The notes under the pieces are model-generated. The model made no database searches. It was not told where the DNA came from and saw only the letters and a list, made by a program, of their open reading frames with translations. A program made the translations under genes and the position numbers. From assembly GCA_937959125.1 (NCBI GenBank), contig CALGQU010000195.1, forward strand, positions 1-33,934: DNA of 33,934 nucleotides, written 5' to 3'. This document shows, one piece after another, positions 8,139 to 15,901 of the stretch (position 1 is its first letter; every line of letters starts with the position of its first letter). The stretch comes from an uncultured Croceitalea sp. (GTDB lineage: Bacteria; Bacteroidota; Bacteroidia; Flavobacteriales; Flavobacteriaceae).

Positions 8139-9182
8139 TTAAATAAGTTTTAAATGTTTTTCTAAGATACTGTTCTCTCGCAGCATATTTCTGCCTGCGC
8201 TATAGGTCAAATAAGGAAATCCCTTTTGCCTGTTGATCCTGCTTATTTGAAAAAGCATGTTCCAGTGCCTGATAATTTCTTTCCATGCAAAGAATATGGA
8301 ATGTTTTGGATCATAGATATGGGTAGGCTCACTACCTGCTCCGTTGATTTCTATAATACTAAAGCCGTCTCCTTTTTCCAATGCTTCAAAGGAACTGTGC
8401 TTGATGTCCAATCGACCATAATGGAAATCCGGGAGCTTTAAGCAAATATCATCGATGAGTTTTGTTAGTTTCGGACTGATTTTATCAGAGTCATCAATAA
8501 ATTTAGCCCCTCGTGTATGGCTGCCGTAGGGGACCAGAATAAATTCCTCATCCAGGGCTAAGACGGCATCCAACCGTTTTCCATATTTCTTTTCTAACTC
8601 CTTTAGTTGAAAATGGCTTCTAGGGTTTTTAATGATCAATTGTTTTACGGTATGTTTTCCATCACCCACAACACTTAGAAATTCTTTGGAAACGATACCG
8701 GTAATCCTACCTTTTTCTTCCTGCGGATAGCGCACGTAAAAGATGCCTATTTCTTTGGGGAACGCGATCAATTCCTGCACTAAAAAATCGTGGTTGATGC
8801 GCTTGGCATAGGAATCCAGTTGTTCGGTACTTTCAATTTTTTCAACACCTAGGGCCTTCATTCCAATATCAGGTTTTACGATTAAGGGAAATGAAATTTT
8901 TAAATCTTCTACGTGTTGTACTATGGCGTTCAGCGGAGTGCCAATTTTAATAAGTATCGTTTTTGGAATCACTTTTTTTGGAATCATATCATAGATTTCC
9001 ATTTTAGATTCCATGGCCATGCCCCCATTTTTTATGGAGGGGTTGGCGGCATTGAAAAAGAAAAAGGACTTGGCCCGCAGTGCAAAAAAGAACCATACGG
9101 GAAAGATAGGGTAGTAGATTACCTCAAAAGGCCAATATTCCCAATGAAAAATTCGGTATAGTTTTAATTTTAAGAAGTTCAT
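8139..9182 (-). CDS. ATP-grasp domain protein (D-Ala-D-Ala ligase-like fold)
   Basis: A 347-residue protein. The N-terminal third has aromatic and hydrophobic segments and the family-specific FFFFNAANPSIKNGGMAMESK. The ATP-grasp part follows: FPLIVKPDIGMKALGVEKI (ATP-binding Lys), FLVQELIAFPKEIGIFYVR, GDGKHTVKQLI, and the metal/ATP region FHYGRLDIKHSSFE and FSIIEINGAGSEPTHIYDP. Database entries often call such proteins D-alanine-D-alanine ligase, but they are not Ddl and the true acceptor is unknown. The ATG at 9182 overlaps the NRDE stop as ATGA, which indicates translational coupling. A TTG at 9194 is less likely. Confidence 0.8.
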   Translation of the reverse strand: MNFLKLKLYRIFHWEYWPFEVIYYPIFPVWFFFALRAKSFFFFNAANPSIKNGGMAMESKMEIYDMIPKKVIPKTILIKIGTPLNAIVQHVEDLKISFPLIVKPDIGMKALGVEKIESTEQLDSYAKRINHDFLVQELIAFPKEIGIFYVRYPQEEKGRITGIVSKEFLSVVGDGKHTVKQLIIKNPRSHFQLKELEKKYGKRLDAVLALDEEFILVPYGSHTRGAKFIDDSDKISPKLTKLIDDICLKLPDFHYGRLDIKHSSFEALEKGDGFSIIEINGAGSEPTHIYDPKHSIFFAWKEIIRHWNMLFQISRINRQKGFPYLTYSAGRNMLRENSILEKHLKLI

Positions 9183-9907
9183 GAGGGAGAACAAAGTTTG
9201 GTGGCCATGCCCAAATGATTTTTGGTGCGTGTCCCAGTACGAAGGTCTTTATGACATAGGGAAATGCCAGTTTCATCCAGCAATGCCTGTGTAACACTAA
9301 AAGTTTTTAAGCCCGTACCACGATCAATGACAAAACCATTTTCTTGATCTTCCGTTTTGTTGGTATGAAAAGCAATAATAGCTTCTCCCGTTGGTGCGGG
9401 GCCGTTCCCTAAAAATTGGGCAAAAGCGTTTTCCCGATCTTGCATCACTTCTTTGGTGTATAATGTGGCAGATGACCAAATGTAGGGTGTGTCCGCATCC
9501 AGTTGTCTCAGGTGCTTTTGCTGGCCGTCCCAACGGAGTTCAAAAAGCCCACCATCCGCAAACAACACTAAAGTAAAGGGTTCAATTAGATTTAAATCTA
9601 TCGTTTTTATAGCTGATAAAGGCGTTTTACTGCCAATGATATCCAAGACTATAAGTCCGCGACTTCTTCTATAATTACCTGTAGACTTATGATATTCAAA
9701 AGCACCGTTCAAGAGCACGGTAACGGTTCCAAATTCGTTTACCGCAAACCACGTACCACCTGCCTTGGGATCTTTGGGATAAACGACCTTTACATCGTTG
9801 ATCAAGGTTTCCACGGGCGCAAAGGCACTAGGCCTGGATTTGTGCTCATCACGATTGGATGTAAGGAATACCTTGTCCTTAACTGCTATGAAGCTTACTG
9901 TGCACAT
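9179..9907 (-). CDS. NRDE / TANGO2-like protein
   Basis: A 242-residue protein from ATG 9907. It begins MCTVSFIA with Cys at position 2, then the signature TSNRDEHKSRPS that names the NRDE family, then GGTWFAVNEFGTVTVLLNG. This is the bacterial form of Transport and Golgi Organization 2 (HRG-9), a family linked to heme trafficking in animals and bacteria. The Cys2 Ntn-hydrolase-like layout leaves open an amidase activity. Homology is lost before residue 1, so the longer frame to 9970 is rejected. The start lies 13 nt inside the end of the DinB gene. Confidence 0.88.
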   Translation of the reverse strand: MCTVSFIAVKDKVFLTSNRDEHKSRPSAFAPVETLINDVKVVYPKDPKAGGTWFAVNEFGTVTVLLNGAFEYHKSTGNYRRSRGLIVLDIIGSKTPLSAIKTIDLNLIEPFTLVLFADGGLFELRWDGQQKHLRQLDADTPYIWSSATLYTKEVMQDRENAFAQFLGNGPAPTGEAIIAFHTNKTEDQENGFVIDRGTGLKTFSVTQALLDETGISLCHKDLRTGTRTKNHLGMATKLCSPS

Positions 9908-10380
9908 GCTTTGTGAAAGGCTATAGTAGATGGTGCAACGCCAAAACCTTCGGGCAATTCCATATCGCAAAAAGAACGGATACCAACTTTGATAAGGGCT
10001 TTATGGTGTATGGTGTGTTCCAAATTGTAGATTACTTCCCTATGGTAGTTGCTGTCAACTTCTACCGCATCACCAGAAAATTCTTGCACCAGGGTAATGG
10101 GCTTGTTCGGCTTGTCCAAATTGTTTTGGATGGTAGTAATGGCATCCAAAGCAGCCTTTAGATCGGTTTCTATGGTTTTGTCCCTATCCCTGTTGTCATA
10201 ACAAAGCGTTGTGCTGTCATAGCAGTTTAAAACGCATTGAAAAAGCTCAATCACATGTCTGGTATGTTGACCTATAGAAGAACCGGAAAGTACTTCACAA
10301 GGTTGGCTATAAACCCCTTGCGGGAGTTCCCTTAGAACGTTTTTTAGTTGTTCCAATGTCTGGACGGATTGTTGAATCAT
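9895..10380 (-). CDS. DinB family protein
   Basis: A cytoplasmic 161-residue four-helix protein. The DinB pattern is clear: MIQQSVQTLEQLKNVL, SSIGQHTRHVIELFQ (first His pair), a middle helix DLKAALDAITTIQNNL, and REVIYNLEHTIHHKALIKVG, with His residues completing the likely metal site. The exact reaction is unknown. It differs from the secreted DinB protein at 3547-4080, which has a signal peptide. It is translated immediately after the LysE-like gene (1-nt gap), and its 3' end overlaps the NRDE start. Confidence 0.85.
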   Translation of the reverse strand: MIQQSVQTLEQLKNVLRELPQGVYSQPCEVLSGSSIGQHTRHVIELFQCVLNCYDSTTLCYDNRDRDKTIETDLKAALDAITTIQNNLDKPNKPITLVQEFSGDAVEVDSNYHREVIYNLEHTIHHKALIKVGIRSFCDMELPEGFGVAPSTIAFHKACAQ

Positions 10381-10381
10381 C

Positions 10382-11050
10382 TTATGTTGTTGTGATTAGA
10401 TATTTCTTAAAAAAGAGAAATATCAGATAAATTGAAAATGCAAGGTAGACCAATCCTAGAACTAAGGAAAGGATACCTTCGTAAATTGTTATATGCTCAC
10501 TAATAAAGGAGCCCAAAAATATAAAGCATAAAAGTGCCCCCATGGTGCCGATTCCAATGCCAAGGATGTACGGAATTTGTGTTTGGGGAGTACCATCTAG
10601 TTTTTTTCGTTGGACCATAACACTATTCCATCCAAACCAATAGGGGAATTGCAATGGATTTAAGGCACTAAGTAAAAGGCCCAATACTAATGGTGATTGT
10701 ACGCCTCGGAACATTTTAGCATTGACAGGCAGGTTTCCTGTGCCGCTAAATTGATAGAAGTTGGAAAAAGCAAGATACAATAAGAAACAAACGGCTACGG
10801 GGATAATGTACTTAATTAAACTTTGCTTTACTCTTATTTTGTTGGCTGTCAACAGCATAAGCATTACAACCAACAATTCCACAAAAACAACCCCAATAGC
10901 AAATAAAAATGCACTGAAGGGACTATCCGTAGCCGCTATTTCAAAAGCGGTCAGGTTTAAAGTTCCCAAGGGCAAAGCACCCAATAAGCTTATAAGAAAG
11001 CCAGAGCTTGCAGTTTTCAATGGGTGATGTGCGTGTTCTGTAATGAGCAT
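10382..11050 (-). CDS. LysE-family transporter
   Basis: A 222-residue inner-membrane protein with about six hydrophobic segments. It shows LysE-like features (FLISLLGALPLGTLNLTAFE near the start, ALNPLQFPYWFGWNSVM in the middle) and is more divergent than the exporter at 5289. Family members export amino acids or other small solutes. The ATG at 11050 lies 15 nt after the YHS stop, so it belongs to the same operon. Confidence 0.8.
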   Translation of the reverse strand: MLITEHAHHPLKTASSGFLISLLGALPLGTLNLTAFEIAATDSPFSAFLFAIGVVFVELLVVMLMLLTANKIRVKQSLIKYIIPVAVCFLLYLAFSNFYQFSGTGNLPVNAKMFRGVQSPLVLGLLLSALNPLQFPYWFGWNSVMVQRKKLDGTPQTQIPYILGIGIGTMGALLCFIFLGSFISEHITIYEGILSLVLGLVYLAFSIYLIFLFFKKYLITTT

Positions 11051-11065
11051 GTTATGTAACGCTTA

Positions 11066-11524
11066 TTAGACTTTTGTAATCCTTATCCAATTAAGGTTTG
11101 CCTTGGTGATCAAAGCCTCAGGAGAATCCCGCAGCCAAAATTCCAAGGTATTGTTTTTACCGGAATTGTAGAACAAATACAACTTACCGTCCCTTATTTC
11201 ATAGGTCTCCGGGTTAACGGATACTTTTTTTCCGGATTTTCCAATGGCATAAGCACAATAGCCACCGTATTGTGGAATATAACTTTCTGGGGAAGCATTG
11301 AATTTGTCCAGATTTTCTTTGGTGGAAAACTTAAACTTGACCCCGTCATGTTCCGCGCTAAATGTTGCATCTCCTTTGGCAGGGCTACCGTCAAAATAGG
11401 CAACAACATCATAACCTTCTGCTGCGTATCCCTTTTTTGTGTTATAATGGTTCTTTTGGGCGGTGACCGAAAAAGCCAAGAACAGCACAAGTAATGCGTT
11501 TAGTGTTATTAGGTTATTATTCAT
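11066..11524 (-). CDS. Secreted YHS-domain protein
   Basis: A 152-residue protein with a signal peptide (MNNNLITLNALLVLFLAFSVTAQ). The YHS-type domain is evident: GYAAEGYDVVAYFDGSPAKG, then FKFSTKENLDKFNASPESYIPQYGGYCAYAIGKSG. This is the secreted YHS variant often annotated as a YHS domain or tat-pathway protein. YHS domains are thought to bind metal, but no metal can be assigned here. It is the first gene of the seven-gene minus-strand operon and is divergent from the DUF4856 operon. Confidence 0.85.
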   Translation of the reverse strand: MNNNLITLNALLVLFLAFSVTAQKNHYNTKKGYAAEGYDVVAYFDGSPAKGDATFSAEHDGVKFKFSTKENLDKFNASPESYIPQYGGYCAYAIGKSGKKVSVNPETYEIRDGKLYLFYNSGKNNTLEFWLRDSPEALITKANLNWIRITKV

Positions 11525-11782
11525 TTTCTCTTCAGTTATGCCATGGTATTAGGTCCCTTTGGGAGAAATAGTCGTAGTTCTTCAAAAAACTTACCCGGTT
11601 CCTTTTTAGTGGTAGCAACAATCGTTCCTAAACTAATATACCTTTTAAAAAGATAAAAATACACTAAAGAAAACACACCTAGAAAAAGCTACGATGATTA
11701 CGGAATTTTATCAATGCAACTATCAATTTTTTGGACATAAAATCGGTTGTCAAAAACCGGGAAACATTACTTAAATGTTAAA

Positions 11783-11813
11783 TATTTAAACTTATTTAAA
11801 ATAAGTCTAAATA
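11783..11813. promoter_or_regulatory. 31-bp near-perfect palindrome, candidate operator
   Basis: Centred on 11798, the core ACTTATTT-A-AAATAAGT (11790-11806) is a perfect 17-bp inverted repeat. Pairing continues outward to 11783 and 11813 with one mismatched pair (11789/11807). The right arm contains TCTAAATA and runs into the -33 region of the promoter for the DUF4856 operon, a position suited to repression. The regulator is not identified; a Fur- or DtxR-type metalloregulator is the natural guess for an iron operon. Confidence 0.6.
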
Positions 11814-11816
11814 AAT
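11802..11816 (+). repeat. 15-bp direct repeat, copy 1
   Basis: TAAGTCTAAATAAAT. An identical copy lies at 11870-11884, 68 nt downstream. This copy is the right arm of the palindrome and ends where the -33 element starts. Confidence 0.8.
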
Positions 11817-11817
11817 T

Positions 11818-11847
11818 TTGTGGGTTTTAGAGCGGAACATATATTTG
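11818..11847 (+). promoter_or_regulatory. Promoter of the DUF4856-imelysin-HTTM-TonB operon
   Basis: TTG at 11818-11820 (part of TTTTG), a 19-nt spacer, then TATATTTG at 11840-11847. This matches the Bacteroidota primary-sigma consensus TTG-N17-23-TAnnTTTG exactly, and it is the best promoter in the window. Transcription is predicted to start near 11854, leaving a leader of about 48 nt. Confidence 0.8.
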
Positions 11848-11869
11848 CGTAAACAATCATAATTTATAT

Positions 11870-11884
11870 TAAGTCTAAATAAAT
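11870..11884 (+). repeat. 15-bp direct repeat, copy 2
   Basis: TAAGTCTAAATAAAT again, placed just downstream of the predicted transcription start. With copy 1 it brackets the promoter, as expected for paired repressor sites. The surrounding bases form only an imperfect palindrome. Confidence 0.75.
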
Positions 11885-11901
11885 CCAATAAAATAAGATA
11901 G

Positions 11902-13308
11902 ATGAGAAAATTAGGAATACCTTTATTTGCAGTGGTAACCATAATATTAATGTCTTGTAGTTCAGATGATGATATGACACCGGATATTGTGGCCACCTGT
12001 GATGATGGTGAGATGAATGGGGATGAAACGGGGATAGACTGCGGCGGTAGTGCTTGTTCTCCTTGCGAAACGGCCTTAATGGTGCCCGATACTTATGTTT
12101 TTGAAAGGGATGGTGTAACTAGTGATGTCCGTATTACCGGACAAATAGAACGTCTTTCCATGTTAGAGGAAATAGATGTGGCCTTCACTGATTTTGACGG
12201 TGCGGTATATGGTAGCTTTTCCGCGGAATTGCTTAATGGTATATATGCTAATGAAGGTGTTACCTTTACCAATGATTTTTTGAATTCACAAACTTCCGCT
12301 GGGGGTACGTTGGATTTAAATACCTCAACCAGGCAACTCCGCAATACTACTGCAGATTCTGAGGATTACTTTCTTCGTCCAGGAAATGCTGCAGAAGCAG
12401 CAACGGTCAGGACTTTGTTCGATAGTTTTATTACCAGACAGGTGGATGAGGTTTTTCCAGCTTCCAACACGGTTGCTACCCAAGGAAATGCAGGACAACT
12501 GCCCGACGGGACCAGTACCCGTTTTGTAAACGCAAACGGCTGGGAATACAATGAGGTTTTTGAAAAAGGGTTGATAGGGGCCTTAATTCTTGACCAAGTC
12601 GTTAACAACTATATTAGCCCTACATTCTTGGATAGCAATGACAATAGGACGACGAACGATGCAGGTACACCAAGGAACGATGGCGGTACGGATACCCAAA
12701 TGGAACACTTGTGGGATGAGGGTTTTGCATACATTTATGGGGCGTCCTGTGATGTTGTGGATGTAGTACGGGACTTGGGGGAGAACGATGGTAGTTACAA
12801 CAACTATTTGGATTTGGTGAACGACGATGAAGATTTTAGAGGTGTTGCCGACGACATTTATTTAGCATTTAGAACCGGCCGTGCCGCCATTACCGCTAGT
12901 GATTATGAAGCGAGGGATGAACAAGTGGCTATTTTGCGACGGGAATTGTCCAGGGTAATGGCCATCCGATGCGTATTCTATTTACAACAAGGCCGTATAA
13001 AATTACAAGCTGCCCGTGACGGTGCAGGGGAATTTGGAGATGCCTTCCATGATCTTTCAGAAGGATTGGGATTCCTTTTAGGGTTGCGTTATACCCAAGA
13101 CCCAAGCACAAGCGCACCCTATTACACCCCGCAAACGGTTATGGATTGGTTCGACACCATTACGGAGGGCACCCCAAATGGGCTATGGGATATTGACATG
13201 GCAACTTTGGATATTATTTCAGATGAAATTGCGGCACCTTTTGGGTTTACTAGGGCGCAAGCGGAAACAGTGGATAATGCACCTGCCAATTCACCTGGTT
13301 GTGAATAA
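11902..13308 (+). CDS. DUF4856 lipoprotein of an imelysin/TonB iron-type operon
   Basis: A 468-residue lipoprotein: signal peptide with lipobox LMSC (Cys19), followed at once by SSDDDM. This acidic stretch resembles the Bacteroidota lipoprotein export signal, so surface display is likely. Residues 33-55 form a small Cys motif (C33, C47, C52, C55 in a DETGIDCGGSACSPC context) seen in other secreted proteins. The remainder (about 58-460) is the acidic DUF4856 domain, with segments such as MEHLWDEGFAYIYGA and DIYLAFRTGRAAI. The function is unknown. The position before imelysin and a TonB receptor points to iron or iron-chelate capture. The 107 nt to the next gene contain a possible second promoter. 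Confidence 0.85.
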   Translation: MRKLGIPLFAVVTIILMSCSSDDDMTPDIVATCDDGEMNGDETGIDCGGSACSPCETALMVPDTYVFERDGVTSDVRITGQIERLSMLEEIDVAFTDFDGAVYGSFSAELLNGIYANEGVTFTNDFLNSQTSAGGTLDLNTSTRQLRNTTADSEDYFLRPGNAAEAATVRTLFDSFITRQVDEVFPASNTVATQGNAGQLPDGTSTRFVNANGWEYNEVFEKGLIGALILDQVVNNYISPTFLDSNDNRTTNDAGTPRNDGGTDTQMEHLWDEGFAYIYGASCDVVDVVRDLGENDGSYNNYLDLVNDDEDFRGVADDIYLAFRTGRAAITASDYEARDEQVAILRRELSRVMAIRCVFYLQQGRIKLQAARDGAGEFGDAFHDLSEGLGFLLGLRYTQDPSTSAPYYTPQTVMDWFDTITEGTPNGLWDIDMATLDIISDEIAAPFGFTRAQAETVDNAPANSPGCE

Positions 13309-13393
13309 GCAAGTAACTAAAGCCGTTAAAGAAAGGTGTAAAAATCATAGAACAAAAAAGGATACCTGCCTAGGCAAGTGTAGTCATTTATTA

Positions 13394-13401
13394 TACATTT
13401 G
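13394..13401 (+). promoter_or_regulatory. Possible internal -7 element before the imelysin gene
   Basis: TACATTTG fits TAnnTTTG 15 nt before the imelysin ATG. There is no TTG at the -33 position, so it may be chance. A short palindrome TGCCTAGGCA lies at 13367-13376. Confidence 0.3.
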
Positions 13402-13415
13402 AAAATTGCTAGAAC

Positions 13416-14531
13416 ATGATGAAAAAGTATTTTGGAGTTTCCGTTTCCCTATTCCTTGTTTTATTGGTGTGGGCCTGTAGTAGTGATACCGATGAGGGGG
13501 TGGATCCTCCACCTACGGCCCCAACATTCAATAGGGTAACCTTACTTACCAATTGGGCGGATAACATCATTATACCTTCTTACCAAAGTTTTACGGATAC
13601 CTTCGCCACTTTTGAGACTAGTTTTCAAATCTTTAGCCAAGAAAGGACCCAAGGGAATTTTGATGCGGTACGGTCTGCTTGGGAAGCAGCCTATAGAAGT
13701 TGGCAGCATGTTTCCATGTTTGAGATTGGACCTGCAGAGCAAAATGGACTACGGCTTAATGTAAATACCTTCCCGGCCGATGTTCTTTTAATAGAGGACC
13801 AGATTGCAGGTGGCACCTATGATTTTACGCTATCTAGCACTAGGGATTCCAAAGGCTTTGCCGCTTTGGATTACCTTTTTAACGGTCCGGAAGACGCCTT
13901 GGCAAGCTTTACTAATGCTACGACCGGCGATGGCCGCATTACCTATACTTCAGATGTGATTTTGGATATTGGAACACGGGTGAATGAAGTTTTAGCCGCT
14001 TGGGAATCCCAATTTAGGGATAGTTTTATTGCCAGTGATGGGTCTTCCTCTACCTCCTCCGTAGATAGAATGACCAATGACTATATCTTTTATTTTGAGC
14101 GCTTTCTAAGGGCCGGAAAAATGGGTATTCCCGCGGGTGTTTTTACCGGTGAGGTGGCACCAAATACCCTAGAGGCATTTTACCAAGAGGGGTTGGGCAA
14201 TGCCTTGTTCCAAGAAGGTTTGGATGCCGTACAGGATTTCTTTAATGGGGTACGGTTTAACGGAGGGGCTAATGACGTTGGTTTTGATGATTATCTGCGG
14301 ACCATAACCGGAGGGGACGAATTGGCCCAAAGCATCAATAACCAAATGAATATGGCGCGTACCGAAGTCAATGCCTTGGATTCCTTTTTAAGCGAGATAG
14401 AAAATAACGACCCTCCAGTAGCTATGTTGGAGGCCTATGGCGAAGTGCAACGCTTGGTACCCTTGATCAAAACGGATATGTTTTCATTATTGAGTATTGA
14501 TGTGGACTTTGTAGATGCCGATGGTGACTAA
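13416..14531 (+). CDS. Imelysin family (M75-like) lipoprotein
   Basis: A 371-residue lipoprotein with signal peptide and lipobox ending VWAC (Cys21), then SSDTDE, an acidic surface-export-type sequence. The mature region is helical with the imelysin layout: FDAVRSAWEAAYRSWQHVSM, the central GFAALDYLFNG, a second bundle with MTNDYIFYFERFLRAGKMGIP, and a C-terminal YGEVQRLVPLIKTDM helix. Imelysins (EfeO/IrpA relatives) are periplasmic or surface proteins of iron uptake. The GxHxxE motif of the family appears as G147-F-A-A-L-D152, lacking its His, so classical M75 metal binding there is doubtful. ATG 13419 is an equal start choice. Only 5 nt separate it from the HTTM gene. Confidence 0.9.
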   Translation: MMKKYFGVSVSLFLVLLVWACSSDTDEGVDPPPTAPTFNRVTLLTNWADNIIIPSYQSFTDTFATFETSFQIFSQERTQGNFDAVRSAWEAAYRSWQHVSMFEIGPAEQNGLRLNVNTFPADVLLIEDQIAGGTYDFTLSSTRDSKGFAALDYLFNGPEDALASFTNATTGDGRITYTSDVILDIGTRVNEVLAAWESQFRDSFIASDGSSSTSSVDRMTNDYIFYFERFLRAGKMGIPAGVFTGEVAPNTLEAFYQEGLGNALFQEGLDAVQDFFNGVRFNGGANDVGFDDYLRTITGGDELAQSINNQMNMARTEVNALDSFLSEIENNDPPVAMLEAYGEVQRLVPLIKTDMFSLLSIDVDFVDADGD

Positions 14532-14536
14532 GATTC

Positions 14537-15901
14537 ATGCATAAATTAAAACTTTTTTCCCAGGAACCTGTAGAGGCCGCCCCATTGGCGGTCTTTCGGA
14601 TTTTATTTGGGATTTTAATGCTCTGGAGCATGCTACGGTTTTGGTCCTACGGTTGGATAGAAAAACTGTACATCGCCCCAAAGTTCCATTTTTCGTTCTA
14701 TGGGTTCGAATGGGTAAAACCCTTAGGTCTTTGGACCTACGGGTTGTTTTTTGTCTGTGGCCTCTCCGCAATTTTGATTACCCTTGGTTTTAAGTATCGG
14801 TTGGCGATGCTTACTTTTTTTCTGTCCTTCACTTATATAGAATTAATGGATAAGACCACCTATTTGAACCACTATTATTTTGTAAGTATCCTATCCTTTT
14901 TACTGCTGTTCCTACCGGCGAACGCTTATTTTTCCTTGGATGCCAAATATGATAAATCCAAACGGTTTAAATACGTGCCAAAATGGAATATTGATGTCCT
15001 AAAATTGCTTTTGGCCTTAGTGTATATCTATGCAGGCTTGGCCAAACTAAATTCAGATTGGTTGCTCCAAGCTATGCCTTTAAAAATCTGGTTAGCTTCC
15101 AAAACGGATGTACCCCTAATGGGTTCACTTATGGGCAAAGCATGGGTGCCATACGTATTTAGTTGGTTTGGTGCGTTGTACGATCTAACGATTCCCTTTT
15201 TACTTCTCTATAAACCCACGCGTTGGCTTGCTTTTTTCCTTGTGGCGGTCTTTCATATCATGACAAGTGTCCTGTTCAATATTGGGATGTTCCCTTACAT
15301 TATGATTTTTAGTACCCTCATTTTCTTTGATGCTGGTTTTCACCATAAACTATTGGACTTTCTATCCAAAACCTTCCGATGGGATACATCGGTTTTTGAT
15401 GCCAAAGCGACGCTTAGGGAAAAGCATAATACCTTAACCATACTCAAGTACGGTATTGTTAGCTTATTTTTTGCCGTTCAGTTACTCTTACCATGGCGTT
15501 ACCTTACTTATCCCGGAGAGTTGTTTTGGACCGAGGAAGGCTATCGGTTTTCTTGGCGGGTGATGCTTATGGAAAAAGCAGGCTACGCCCAATTTAAGAT
15601 CGTAAACAAAGCATCAGGAAAGTGGTTTTATGTGGATAACTCTGAATTTTTAACGCCCTTTCAAGAAAAACAAATGGCCTTTCAGCCAGATTTCATTTTG
15701 GAATATGCCCATTTTTTGCGGGACCATTTTGCAAAAGAAGGCCAAGATACCATTGAAATTTATGTGGAAAGCTATGTCACGCTAAATGGTAGGAGAAGCA
15801 CGGAATTTATTGACCCCAAAGTAAACTTGCTGGAACAACGGGAGTCATTCAAACATAAAAAATGGGTACGTCCTTTTAAAGATGATATTAAAGGTATTTA
15901 G
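14537..15901 (+). CDS. HTTM membrane protein, vitamin K-dependent gamma-carboxylase-like
   Basis: A 454-residue integral membrane protein with several hydrophobic helices in residues 15-275 and a soluble tail. It belongs to the HTTM family, whose best-known member is vitamin K-dependent gamma-glutamyl carboxylase. The carboxylase's catalytic base lies in a KKLDADW segment; here YIYAGLAKLNSDW gives K170 at the matching place. The NNHSY-type segment corresponds to LNHYYF with N111-H112. Flavobacteria make menaquinone, which could be the quinol substrate. The lumenal substrate-binding part of the animal enzyme is mostly absent (454 against about 758 residues). It sits between imelysin and the TonB receptor and overlaps the latter by 20 nt. 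The substrate is unknown. Confidence 0.85.
   Translation: MHKLKLFSQEPVEAAPLAVFRILFGILMLWSMLRFWSYGWIEKLYIAPKFHFSFYGFEWVKPLGLWTYGLFFVCGLSAILITLGFKYRLAMLTFFLSFTYIELMDKTTYLNHYYFVSILSFLLLFLPANAYFSLDAKYDKSKRFKYVPKWNIDVLKLLLALVYIYAGLAKLNSDWLLQAMPLKIWLASKTDVPLMGSLMGKAWVPYVFSWFGALYDLTIPFLLLYKPTRWLAFFLVAVFHIMTSVLFNIGMFPYIMIFSTLIFFDAGFHHKLLDFLSKTFRWDTSVFDAKATLREKHNTLTILKYGIVSLFFAVQLLLPWRYLTYPGELFWTEEGYRFSWRVMLMEKAGYAQFKIVNKASGKWFYVDNSEFLTPFQEKQMAFQPDFILEYAHFLRDHFAKEGQDTIEIYVESYVTLNGRRSTEFIDPKVNLLEQRESFKHKKWVRPFKDDIKGI

Larger units (their letters stand above)
11525..11901. other. Regulatory intergenic region between divergent operons
   Basis: These 377 nt separate the minus-strand YHS operon from the plus-strand iron-type operon. 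The right half holds the plus promoter, a long palindrome and two copies of a 15-bp repeat (listed separately). In the left half I find no exact TAnnTTTG on the minus strand. The nearest is TAAGTTTT around 11590, so the YHS promoter is not identified. There is no gene. Confidence 0.7.

Noticed and set aside
11778-11789. TTAAATATTTAA palindrome
   Set aside because: A 12-bp AT-only palindrome is expected by chance in such AT-rich DNA; only the neighbouring 31-bp palindrome is reported.
13367-13376. TGCCTAGGCA palindrome before the imelysin gene
   Set aside because: Ten bases, no T run and no clear role; too short to call an operator or terminator.
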